Source of the DNA: Chytriomyces cf. hyalinus JEL632
Lineage: Eukaryota; Chytridiomycota; Chytridiomycetes; Chytridiales; Chytriomycetaceae
DNA length: 64,000 nucleotides
Assembly: GCA_025435555.1 (NCBI GenBank)
Contig: JAIWWG010000024.1
Location: 1 to 64,000 of the forward strand
Reading direction: 5' to 3'
How positions within the stretch are numbered: the first letter of the stretch is position 1; the number at the start of each line of letters is the position of its first letter. The notes beneath the pieces are model-generated. The model searched no databases and was not told the origin of the DNA. It saw only the letters and a program-made list of their open reading frames with translations. Shown here piece after piece: positions 48,744-60,049 of this stretch. The position numbers and the translations under genes were made by a program.

Positions 48744-48746
48744 TAC

Positions 48747-51700
48747 TGTTACGGAAGTAGTCAGGAGCTCCATTGCAGCTTCAAGACTGGGAGAGGACTT
48801 TGAGAGGAGTTGAGAGAGTTAAGAGATTATTGAGAGACTTCCCTTTATTGAATCAAGAAAGGCCTTCTTAAATAGCCTTTGTGGCAAATGTAAGGAAGAC
48901 AACAGTGGCACTTGAAATGATAGAAAAGTAATAACGAAGACGCGATCGTGTCTGGGGAGTGTTAGAGTGTTGGAATTGCTGTGAGTAAATTTTGTGTCTG
49001 TGGGAATTTTGATTGGCGTGGCGAAGCTTCTGGATGTGCGTGACGGAATCTGTAGATTACGTGACACTTACACAGTACAAAAAACAGTTATAAGATGATA
49101 TTCAAGTATTCCTTCATTAATAAAATTGTGACAATACTCATGATTCGGGTTTAAACAGGCGAAAGATGGGAGAACTGTGTCATGATTCATGGGGCAAGTT
49201 CGTTGAAGATGCACCTTTGGTGACTTTACTAACTGACAGTTCATCCATTTTGTAGCTTCTGTCCTTCTGTTCTCTCGAACCCATTTGACAAAGGCATTGT
49301 TATCACTGAACATTTTGATTGGGGTCATTACTTCAATCTGAAGGTCCTCACACAGGTTCAGTAGATGTGGAGCTTCAAGTGCTCCCTCATAAAACGTAAC
49401 ATGCTCAGCAGCCGTCTGATCAGCAGTGACTAGTTTCTGCTTGTTCAATTTTCACGTCGTCGCTGACTTTCCCATGAACTTGAAAAGCCAACCCATTTGA
49501 GCTTTTCCACTCTCATTGTCTGGTTCAGACATGTCAGTCAATCCAATGAAGAAAATCTCCTTTAGAATTGGATTTGAGGAACAATAATAAACTATCCCCA
49601 GGTCATACGTATGTTTGAGGTATCGTAGAACCTGTTTCGCGCCTTTCCAATGATGTAGCGTAGGCTTGTGGAGGTTTCAAGACCACAAACTGACACTCAA
49701 CGCGATATCTAGTCGCGACACGACACATAGATACATGAGACTGCCTATCAGTGAGTTGTAATTGTTCACCAACAAATCAAGAAGTTGTTCATTGTCTCGT
49801 TTCATTTTGAAATCGGCTCCAACTTCCATTGGGGTGCGGTTTCTGTTGCAATCTTGCATCTTGAACCAGCCAAGAATTTGATGCACATATTTTGACTGAT
49901 GGAGTATTGAGCAGCTCAGATGAGGTGCATAGTCCAGTTTGAGACCAAGATGATATTCGCATCTGCCCTGGTACATGGTGTCAATTTTTGCTTTCAAAGA
50001 CTCAACTATAGAATCAATGATTGACTGTGGGCAACAGATAAGGATATTGTTGACGTAGAAAGCTATTACAATTAGATAACCATCAACTCGCTTCCAAAAC
50101 AAACAGGGATCTGAATGGCTGATCGTGCATCCCAGTTCTACCAAAATGGCACACAGGAATTTGTGCCACATCTGTCCGGCTTGCTTCGGACCATAGTGTT
50201 TGGTTTTGAACTTAGGCTGATAAGTATTTATTATCTTAAGGGTGAATCACAACACATCAAAACAGCTCTCCTTATATACATTTTTGTCTCCCATAAAATC
50301 TAATTAGGCTTTCTTCAATTTCACTTCTCAGCCACCTTTTTTTTTTCATTTCATTTGTCATAATTGAGATTTTCAGTCAGAAAAGTCATTATGGATGTGA
50401 AATCACTCATTTGTCATTTTCCAGTTTGAAATTGCTGAAAAAGTGAGTCATTGCTCACAAATCAGTTTTTAGGCGGATTCATTAATCAGAACTGGGCTGA
50501 CAGCAAAGGCTTGTCAATTATAATCAATATCCCCGCAGTGGGTAAAGTTATTGATTAATTGCTTGACTGGCTTGACAGATTAGTCATACAAAAGTGGTAA
50601 TAGAATACTTATTTAAGTTGATTTCTATTTCTTCTTCTTTTGCTTATTTCTCTATAAAGATCAGAAGATAGCTGCATGAAGACTGATATTCAACACATAG
50701 AGACCTTTTAACAGTTGCCAGACAACGTTCTTCTTTGAGTAGAAGCTAGGTGGTTGTATGTTTTCCTCTATTTCAAGGAGTCCATTCAGGTAAGCACCAA
50801 CTGCGTCGGCCAAGAAGAGACCAAGGCCGTACCAAGTACACAATGCTGTAAGGAACCATAGGGTGGACATTTTGATGACTGGGGAGCACATGTCCACAAA
50901 GTTGACACTGTAAACCTGGTAATCTCCATGCACAACAATTCTTACTTTGTACTTCTCAATGACATTCGGTGGTAAGTCCTTGTGATTTTTCACTGAGTAG
51001 ACTTCCATCATGGGAATTATTTCCATGTCTGCAGGTACTTCAGATGTTGGAATTTCAACCTACGTTTTGTGGTTCTCTAGATTCTGGAGTTCCGCGTTTT
51101 CAGCATCGATCCAACACTGCGTATTTTCACACTTGAAAATGTCATTATGACATATTAGGATTGTACCATCCCATTCTTGACCTACGACTTGTCCTTTCGG
51201 TACTGTGGTTGTGTTCATAGAATAAATGATAGTTGCTGGGAACTCAAATATGGGCATTGACAAGTGCATTTGGGTCTGGTAGGACAGGTACCCAACATTT
51301 TCCGGCCTCTTCTCACAATCACCTGAGATATTGTTGTCATTCTTGTCAGAATCAGTTTCATCAGTTATGTCGCCTGCATCGTTGCTCTTGTTATAATGTA
51401 CTGAGCGCATTCTCTTTTGCGGTTTGCTGGTGTATTTCTCCCCCTGAACATTAGGTGTTGAGGTTTTGGTTGAAATATTGAGCAGGTTTCGTTTTCGCAG
51501 GGTTACCATATCTGACAGGGCCGAATCCTGCTCATGGAGAAACACCTGTTGTTCATCTGTCGACTTTTGGTTCTGAGTATCCAACAGGTACTCAACGACG
51601 TGGCGCATGTTATCATCAGCAGACCCTGCTGGTGACACCATTATAAATTCGTTTTCCAGAAAAGAACAGTCCTGGAATCTGTGGTACGACAGAAGTCCTG

Positions 51701-54320
51701 ATGGTTCGATGCATCTTATGATCAAGGGTGAGTGGGGTCCTACATATGTTTTTGTGGCCACATTGCTGGACAACTCCCCTTTCGTGCCTTTCTTATAGAT
51801 TGGTACAAGCGTTTTACATCCAAAAACTCGATAATGCTGCATTTCCGGTTTCGATTTATAGAATCTCCAGAATGAAGATTCCCATTTGTTGTGCTTGTGA
51901 GGCCATAAGTTGCGTAGTTCGTTTGCCATGATGATTGAATAACCCCAAAATTTTGGCAGGAAATTCGCGTGAATGTGTATTGTTTTTGCAATCAATTTCA
52001 TCTGGCCAATGTATCGTTCTGCGACTCCATCCATGTGGGGATACTTGATGACAATTGTCTCGACTACAATCCCTCAGGATTCACATATGTTTTGAAACAG
52101 GTTACAGGACGCAATTTCACCGTTGTCAATGCGTATTTTACGCGTAGGACATTGCGTCACTTTTCGATGAGTGCCATGATAGTGAGTAGTTCAGTGAGTG
52201 CGTTCGAATTTCGCAGTAGGATCCTGAGGCAACTGAAGCGCGAAAAATCGTCAACAACAAGAAGGAGATATCAGTAACCAAGCCGGTTTTAATGGAATAC
52301 GTCGTTGAATGGTCCAGCGACGTCAACAAGGAGCATTTCTCCCAGTCCATTCGTATTTATTGTCGTAGTTCTTGCTTCTGAACCTACTTTTGCTTGTTTT
52401 AACTTCCCTGCGGTGCACGCCTTGCAAACATGCACATCAAGGATGTCAAATGATTTGTACGACTCCGAGTTTATTGAGCCATCATGGATCAAACACTTTA
52501 GATATCGTGCATTCAGGTGACCAAATCGTTGATGGATTGTGTCAGAGCTCAAACTGCTTGTTGATACGTTCGCAAATGTGCATCTGATGACTGTGAATTT
52601 AATCACTTTCAGATTGTTCGGTGATGTTTTTGCTGTGAATAGAGTTGCACCCGCTTTCTTGTTGTAGAAGGTAGCTTCAGCTCAGTTAACTTAGTATCTC
52701 CAATCATGGTTACATTTTAGAATATCATGATCTGAGAATAGAGTCTTCACAAGATTCTCCCTGTATATTGCGTCTGGAATGGTCACAATGACCCCATTGA
52801 GATTGAAGTGAACCCATCCTTGTCTGGAGCCTTTCATGGACGCAGTTGTTGATGCCATGCCGATGCTGATGTCAACTTTGGTGAAACTGGGTTTGATAAC
52901 AATTGACATGCATTCAGTCAATATATAAAGGTCGTTGACAAAGTTAGTTACTGTTAAGCAATCCACTTGTCGGGACCCATCCAAGATGTTTAGGTCTTGT
53001 GTTGGCTGTGGTCATGGCTGCAATGGTCATATTGCCGTTGCTTGAGGAGATGGCAGAAGATCTGCTATCTCCTCCTAGCTTCAATTTGTTTGACCTGCAT
53101 CTCCAACAAACGTTGCAATCATATTCGGGGTTGTGGGAACTGGGGCACATATCGCATTTGGTATTCTTTCCGGAATACCCAGTGCTTCTTTGTTTTCGGT
53201 TTTGCGTTTGTGATCAGGGTTGCCAATGGTGACGTTGGCTGTAGTTTTCGATCCTGATGGTTTATTGAGTTCGAGAGCCGCTTTGTAACCAACCCAAAGA
53301 TCGATCATTGTCTTTTCAGCGTCGATCATGTTGGTATGTCTCAAGGCACGTAGCACCATTGTTGTTTGTGCAAATCAGTGATCGAGGCAGTAACAGACCT
53401 GAAGTTGGGATTCAAGCCCCAAGTGCAAGGTTTCACCTGCAGCGGCGTAAGTGTCCTTGACTTCAAGGATGCACTTGATGTAGCCTGGTACCAATTGATT
53501 TTCGCCGATTTTGAGGGTTCGGTATGTGTCTGCTGAAGATGTGTCCATCTTTCTGTTGGACGGGTCTTTCATACGTTTTAACTCCTCCCAAAGGGAAGCT
53601 GGAGTCTCATGGAAAGCGTATTGGGCCTGCATGGATTTCGACAGTCCTCTGTAGATGGTGTTGAGGGTGTATTTTACAGGATCCTCATTTTCCTTGGTGT
53701 TTTTCTGGTAGCTCTGCCAGATCTTCTCTGATCTTTTGTACATCATGTACAACATCTGAGGGTTCGAAGTTTCAGTTTCCAGATTTGTTTTTCAGAATTT
53801 GTTTCAGAGTTTTCCTCATCTGAGGTGATCTCTGTGTCTTGATCTTCTTCCTCCTTGAACTCTTCAGCTAAGACTAGTGCTTGTGCCCAACGAGTGGGTG
53901 GTACAGGTCTCAGGTAACAGTTGACAAAGGGCGTGAACTCAGGGACAGAGTTCTGGCATTTCCTTTGCCAATCATAGCTAGCATGTTCCAAACAGGGTAG
54001 TTTGCGTCGTTCAGGATTGTGCTTTTGACGTCATTGCGTTCGTCACTCATTTTAAAGAAGAAGTTCTCGTCTTCTTTTTCTTCTATTCGTTAGCTTCCAT
54101 GCTATACTTAGAACTGTCAGCCAAAAGGCTGGGCTCATAACTTGTCATGATTCATGGATCAAGTTCATTGAAGATACACCTTTGGTGAATGCTCAGGGAA
54201 GCAGGACATTGCACGAACGTTGTTTCAATCTGAATTTCGATCGAATTTCTTTGACCGAGAATAAAGTCTCTAAACACCTGACTTTATACTTCCTTTATTG
54301 AACTTAAACATTCAAGATAA
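48747..54320 (-). mobile_element. Ty1/copia LTR retrotransposon, old and broken
   Basis: Minus-strand element. Its 3' LTR is 48747-49066 (TG...CA, with TATTTAAG and AATAAA). Reading right to left the parts are gag (about 53.0-54.05 kb; opening LNDANYPVWNML), a protease-like/GAG-pre-integrase stretch (about 52.3-52.9 kb, with IHQRFGHLNARYL), integrase (about 51.1-52.3 kb), reverse transcriptase (about 49.7-51.0 kb) and RNase H (about 49.2-49.5 kb). The order IN before RT is the copia hallmark. A 45-bp segment near 49.2 kb recurs near 54.15 kb, and the right LTR is only partly recognisable. It is clearly broken, with probably more than ten breaks, and old. Confidence 0.85.
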
Positions 54321-55291
54321 TGCCATATTCTGACAAACTGCAGTAACCACCTGCACCATTTACACCCAAACCTTATAGGATGCCAGGTGGAACCCAATCA
54401 AGAGGAGGAGGAGAAGAGGGCAGGGGTAAGACTGGCATGTTGTTCCATACTGATGCGGAGGTAAATCATACAGGCATCTGAGCACCAGCAGCCTAATACT
54501 TGGATTTTGTATTTGGTGTGTCCCAAGTTGGCAGCTGCAGTGGCACTGCCAATGCAGGAACTGTGGCCAGTGTAATGGGCAGGGTTTTTGCCAATCACTG
54601 GGAGGAGGGATCAGATCAAGGAGTTCTTTTGTGAGAATGGGATAGCCTCTGTTTTTGACAAACAGGAAAAGTAGCACAATGCCTCAAGGACCTTTCTATT
54701 GCAATTAGAAAACTCACATGGCCTCCAGCTTTCGCCTTTGGATACTGACTGCCAATGCTGCCTTGCACATAAAAAGGAGCAGTTCAGGGCACTTCCATAT
54801 GAGACTGTCAAAACCTAAAAGCAGTACCCTGCTGGCTTCCAGGACCACAACATGTTGGGTTCCTCTCAGAGGAATGTGTTACCACTTTATACTTGAGCAG
54901 GAGTCCAATCTGCATCATGTCTAGTTCAGAGCCACCTTCCCTGGATGATTGATTTCAGCATACTCCTAGATTTATTGCATTGTCTCAAGGTGATCACTTG
55001 TCCATAAAATAAAATAACAATGAACAACAAATAAAGGAAAAGAAAAGAAAGAAGAAAGATAGACAAGAACTAAAAAAACTAGCACAGAAGAAACCCAGAG
55101 AATAACAGTCATTGCTTCGCAGCCTGTTGATGGCGCACTGTGCCCAGAATGTCCATTCAGTCAAGGCTGGGCCTGGAAATGCCTTCAATTGGTCTCCACA
55201 GACACAGAAATATGCAGCAACTTTACTGGTATTGGTTGTGAATAGCTTCCATGTGATGGGGTAGGGTGACAACACAAGGCTGAGATATTTA
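54321..55291. other. 970 bp without a recognised gene or element
   Basis: Lies between the copia fossil and the Harbinger left end. Short frames occur on both strands but none has a known domain. Composition resembles the flanking transposon DNA more than the host genes, so it may be decayed repeat. Confidence 0.4.
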
Positions 55292-55969
55292 GGCCCCGTT
55301 TGCCCAAGAAAAAGATTTAACACACCATCACATGACACCCTCACCAAGTCATCATAAGGTGTCAGACTCTATCACTCTAGAGAATACCAACAGTACCAAG
55401 CCAAACTACCTGCAACACCAACCATTTGGCAGAAACACACCAGTACATAGCTTGTGTAGTTGAAATGAAGGTTTGAGCCTGGATAGGTGGCACTTGAGGA
55501 CCTAGATCTTGCATAAGCAAAGTTCAAAATTAGTACACCACAGTCAAGCTGACACGCTGAAATGTACATGGACAGCAGGCAGCGCTGCTTACCTGTACAC
55601 CGTCACTTGGACCCATGGCTCCCTACCCAGGTGGGAGAGTCCCCGTCAGAGGTCCAAGGATACAGTCATATGCACTTTGGATGTTGGTTGGATAGTTTCT
55701 TATTCAAATCGTAACCTTTTGGATTGGTAAAGGCCCAACAGTCCTTGGGACGTTCGTGGGATTTCCATCTCCGTTCTTTATAATTTCTACCGTGAAAAAA
55801 TAGAAAACCAGGGAGATACCCATGAGTTTCCACCCATGAGTGATTCTTTCACGTTCTATTCCAAAGGGTATAAATGGTAGAGCTTCCACAAGGCAAATAA
55901 ACATCTTCTTAGACCAAAATCATCGTTGTAGCACCCAGTCCTCAAGCCACAAACCCTCGTACAGCGTGC

Positions 55970-57067
55970 CACCACCATTTGTACCGACACTTGGCATCCC
56001 TTTTGGTCAACATGGAATCAACTGAGCTCTACTGGCGAAGGAACGAGCATCAAAAGCATGTGGTGTCATTGTGGCACTGGTGTTGGTTAGTATGAATGCA
56101 ATGGGCTGGGCTCCTGCAGCATCTGTTACTATTTACAGGAGCGTCATTCGGCTGGTCCTCCAGTATGGCATTGCTCTCAAGCTCCCAGCCGCATCCATGC
56201 TCAAGCTGTATGAATCGGTCCAATGTCTTGCACTACAGACTCTCAAATCAACACCCCGCAACACATCCACTGCTGCTCTCCACAAGCTACTGCAAGTTAA
56301 ACCCTTCAAACACCATGCTACCGAGCTTAATCCCGTGTGGTCCTCCTGATTGCATAACTCGACTGATTGTTCCATTCCGGCTGTTCGTTTCTGGCGCGGC
56401 GCCCTGCTGGGCATCAACAAACCATTTCAGGAATGTCTTCCCTGTCTTGCTTGCTCCAACCCACTTGTGACCCATGAGGATGCTAAATGGATTGATTTTC
56501 GATAGCAACCACTGGTTCCTCTACCCCCAGCCGAAGTCCCGTTCCAGTACCCTCTGAAGCCATGTCAAGCACTGTCTGATAATGCTCGCAAGAAACTGCA
56601 CAAGGAATCCATTGCCAACCTGGACAACAACCTGGACACCATTGCTGGCACAATCCAAGTTGAACTCAAAGACCCAGTCTGGCTGTATGACTGCCTGCAA
56701 GGGAATCGACCACAAAACACGTAACAACATCCTTTGCTGGACTCTTGGTGCTGTTACCCGACACGAACCGTGCCTCAAGTGCAATGACATCCTGACCCGA
56801 TCCCATGCTGCCAACTGTTCCGGTGCCACTGCTCTCTTGTGCATAAACTGGGAAATGCTTGCACCCCCTGCTGGCCACATGACATGGCTCGACACGATCC
56901 TGAACGAAGTCTGGAACATGCCACCCTCTGAAGTCAACATGTACACTGAAGTCTCTTCTGCCATAGCTCTCATCTACACCGAATGTTGCCACCTCCAATG
57001 GCAAGCCAATGGCTACTGGGCGGAGCCAGATGCACCTACACGACCACTGCCACCTCAAAGACTGTAA
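55970..57067 (+). mobile_element. LINE fragment (3' end of reverse transcriptase ORF)
   Basis: A 5'-truncated non-LTR element. The RT thumb region is recognisable (LGIPFGQHGIN; IYRSVIRLVLQYGIALKLP; LYESVQCLALQTLKSTP), followed by a Cys/His cluster (RNNILCWTLGAVTRHEPCLK, then C and TRSHAANCSGAT) typical of the C-terminus of Tad- or I-like LINEs of early-diverging fungi. The frame is broken by a stop after the GIN motif and shifts again near 56.35 kb. No poly(A) tail or target duplication could be fixed. Confidence 0.72.
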
Positions 57068-57300
57068 AAATCGCATACCTCAACCTGGGGGAGCCCTGCT
57101 TGGGCGACCTTGGCAAAACCTGGAGCCTGGATAATCAACTGCCAAGCCCAAACTGACTATATGTACCCTATTACTTTTACCGACCAACTGTTTTCTTAAC
57201 ATTTCTACACTTTACTTCTGATTTCTTTGGAGTTTTTTGTACTTTTTTGAGTGATTTTTGCTATTTTTCAACCCCGCACTTGTGTTACTGTGTAACTTGA

Positions 57301-57824
57301 TTAAAAGAAACTGAAAATGGTAGTTATAGAATAGCCGGTGTCTGCAAGGTAGTAGCAACCATCAGGTATTGAGAAAGACTGTGTCCTCAATGCATCATTG
57401 AGAATCTGTCTGTCATGAGCACTTCCCTCCCACCCGGCATGGATGTACTGGAACAGCATATTGAACCCACAAACCCCCAAGACATTCTGCCTCCTTTTCG
57501 GCACCAGTATGGATCAGCTTCTGTTTCAGGGACAACAGCACTGATGTGAGTACCACCTAATGCTCCAACACAACCTGTAAAAAAAGAAAACTTAGGGTTG
57601 TCTGATATTTCAGGTGGAACAGGTTTACAAGGGAGCTTCATGTAGCAGAGCAGAGCTTTCAGCACTCCATGAAAACACTGGCTGACTGTATTGGCTGACT
57701 GTTGGAACCTTTCTTGCGTGGATTGGTTGGAGTTGTTTCTGGCAATGATGAAAAGGAAGATAGCAACTTGCTCTTGTAGATCAATGTAACAAGGAGGGGG
57801 CAGGAACCCAGATTGGCGCATCAA
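57301..57824 (-). pseudogene. Harbinger (HARBI1-like) transposase, broken
   Basis: The N-terminal helices (LQEQVAIFLFIIARNNSNQS, FQQSANTVSQCFHGVLKAL) and part of the DDE nuclease are present: GALGGTHISAVVPETEADPY, then NVLGVCGFNMLFQYIHAGWE, GSAHDRQIL and YYLADTGYS. The first catalytic Asp, normally in a GxLDGTH motif, is Gly here. A frame change near 57,480 separates the two halves, and the region after the third acidic residue is missing. The protein cannot be active. Some introns are known in family members, but the Asp loss stands either way. Confidence 0.8.
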
Positions 57825-58202
57825 TCAGATGAGGCCACTGTGTTTGTTGTATCAGTTACAGTGAGTGACATGTAATAAATGAAACCTACTCAAAGGTGGC
57901 TACGTCCATGTGGAACATGTTGTGCATCCTTGATTCGTGGCCTGTTCAGAGTTCTTGCAGCCATGTGTGGCCTGTCATCATAGACAAGTGAACGTGCCAT
58001 TTTGGGAGTGTTGGAGGGGAGCAGCTGGCAAGGATTTGCTGCCAGATGACTACCAGCATCACAACAACTGCCTCTTTACGTGGTTGCCGCTTGGTTGCTA
58101 CTTGTCAGGCAAAGGTGGTGGGGTCTTCATTGGTGAGGTCTTTGTTCATCTTTTTTTTTTTCCACAAACAACCATTTCACAGCATGACTCATATGTGTCA
58201 AG

Positions 58203-59152
58203 ATGGGTGGCTCACTCCATTTTCTCTTTTTTCATCAACAACAAGTGCCTCCCAAACGTACCTCCCCTCGCAAGTCTAAAGTAAATGCAGGCACTTTGCC
58301 TGCACCACCCCCAAGCCCAGATCCCCCAATCACATTCAAGAAGCACAACTGGACAGCCAAGCAAGTGGAAGCCCTGCTGGAATACATGATGGAGCAAGCA
58401 CTAGATGGCAAGAAGTGCACCGGCAGTTTCAAGCAAGTGACCTGGAATACCATCGCATTCAAGTTCAACTGCTGTTTCAAGGTCCTTGTCGGCTACAAGC
58501 AGCTCAAGTCCAAGGTGCAAATGCTGATGGCCCAGCTGCAGTTGTGTATGTGAATGACGGCTTTCAGTGGCTTTGGCTGGTGCACTGTCAAGTTTGCACC
58601 CACAGGGCCGACTGACATGTTAGCTGAGTACATAGAGGTAAGTGTGTCTCCCTTTCTTTAACTTGGTTTTACTCTCACCACCTTCTTATCAGCACATGCC
58701 TAATGCGGCAGAAAGCAAATTGGCTTGAGATATTGTATGCCGGGGAGTGCCAAACTTTGAACTCCTTGCCGATCTCTTCCATGCCTCTCAAGCCAAGGGT
58801 CTTCTTTCAAAAGGGCCCACATCCACGACAGAATTGGCAGGGTCTCTGGACAATGACAAGGACAAGGACAATGATAACAATGATGAAGACAAAAATGACA
58901 ACAACAATAACAATGATGACAATGACAATTTGGATATGGACATTGAGCCCCCCAAATGCAGTACCACCTTTATCCAAAACTGCTTCCAAGTCCCCATCAT
59001 CTGACAGATCCATGTTGCTGGCAGCTGATGCAGGTGAATGTGTTTTTTTCTTTGCCCCCACACTACCACCTTCTAATTGCAAATACCAACAGGCTCTGTC
59101 AACCAAAAAAAAGGAATCTGCTGCTCCTGATATTGTCCCCGTCAGTGATTGA
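58203..59152 (+). pseudogene. Harbinger Myb/SANT-like accessory protein, probably decayed
   Basis: The first part carries a trihelix Myb/SANT-like domain (FKKHNWTAKQVEALLEYMME, then FKQVTWNTIAFKF and GYKQLKSKVQML) with a basic leader (PPKRTSPRKSK). In active Harbingers this partner binds the termini and helps the transposase enter the nucleus. Downstream the frame changes and becomes an acidic Asp/Asn/Lys repeat (58,850-58,940), then a KTASKSPSSD-like tail. Introns may explain part of the frame changes. It is divergent from the transposase, as usual. Confidence 0.65.
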
Positions 59153-59825
59153 GCAAAGAGGTCTCACACAACCCCTGTGTCCAAGCTCCTGACTCCCCTG
59201 GAATCCAAGTTCTTGGCCAATTTGCTGATGGCTTGGAGGACCCATTGGAGAAGGGGGCATACAGCTCACTAGCAGTGCCTGCACAGCTTCAAGCATGTGT
59301 CACCAAAAAAGTGGTTGACCTTTGACCAAGTGGGATGGGAAATTTGATGGCAAGACTTTCTCATTCAAGTATACTGAATTGTTTGCAGCTGGTCCTGTTA
59401 GAGCCACGGCATTTTTGGGTTCAAGGTCAGAGGCTGCATTGGTGAAGTACCTGAAATACTTGTGGGAGGCAGAGACAGGGGGAAATTGATGGTTTTATTG
59501 CACTGTTTGTTTTTGAATAAAGTGATGAATATCTGCAAATTTTGAAGAGTATTTTCATTGGAATCATTTATGCAACCCACCAAATACAGGTTTTTTCTGT
59601 TTTTGGTTTTTTGCCCTTTTTTGCATTTGTAAAACTGTTTTTGAGATGCCAAATACTGTTCTCGTGAAAAGAGTTTTTCAGAAAACAGGTTCTTGTCCAA
59701 AAACTGTTTTTGGTTCTGCATTTTGCATTTGGGTTTTTTGAAAAATTGTTTTTGCGCCAAACGCTTTTTCATGTTTCATTTTTATATGTAAATTGTATTT
59801 TGAAAAATCTGGCCAAAACGAGGCC

Positions 59826-60049
59826 TTAATGGCTGGGATATTTATTTTGCACTCCAATTTGGTGCCAGTTGCACAACTGACATCACACCTCTGCCATCCC
59901 AGGCCTCAGTTAATCCACACTCTACACTGATGGCCTACCTTGACCATGGTCCGCAACACTTTTAAGGGATTCATATGCAAGACTGGAGGAATAGGCAACC
60001 CAACTGCAACGCATCAAAAACATGAATTTTTTTACTGTTGCATGCATAA
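59826..60049. other. Short gap, Harbinger / SWD1
   Basis: 224 bp between the right target duplication and the SWD1 stop codon. It must hold the SWD1 3' UTR. No feature recognised. Confidence 0.4.

Larger units (their letters stand above)
55292..59825. mobile_element. PIF/Harbinger DNA transposon, 4.5 kb, with TSD TTA
   Basis: Left end GGCCCCGTTTGCCCA at 55292 and right end (reverse complement) GGCCTCGTTTTGGCCA finishing at 59825 form imperfect terminal inverted repeats. Both are flanked by TTA (55289-55291 and 59826-59828), the 3-bp target duplication expected for Harbinger. Inside are a DDE_4/HARBI1 transposase on the minus strand (57.3-57.8 kb) and a divergent Myb/SANT-like protein (58.2-59.2 kb), the standard two-gene plan of the superfamily. 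A LINE fragment sits in the left arm. The transposase is inactive by sequence, so the copy is not autonomous. Confidence 0.82.

Noticed and set aside
54360-55347. A gene between the copia fossil and Harbinger
   Set aside because: Frames are short, Leu/Ser-rich or cross the Harbinger terminus; no recognisable domain.
59590-59800. A second transposon end in the T-rich AAAACTGTTTTT repeats
   Set aside because: The repeats are degenerate low-complexity sequence just inside the Harbinger right terminus; no separate target duplication was found.
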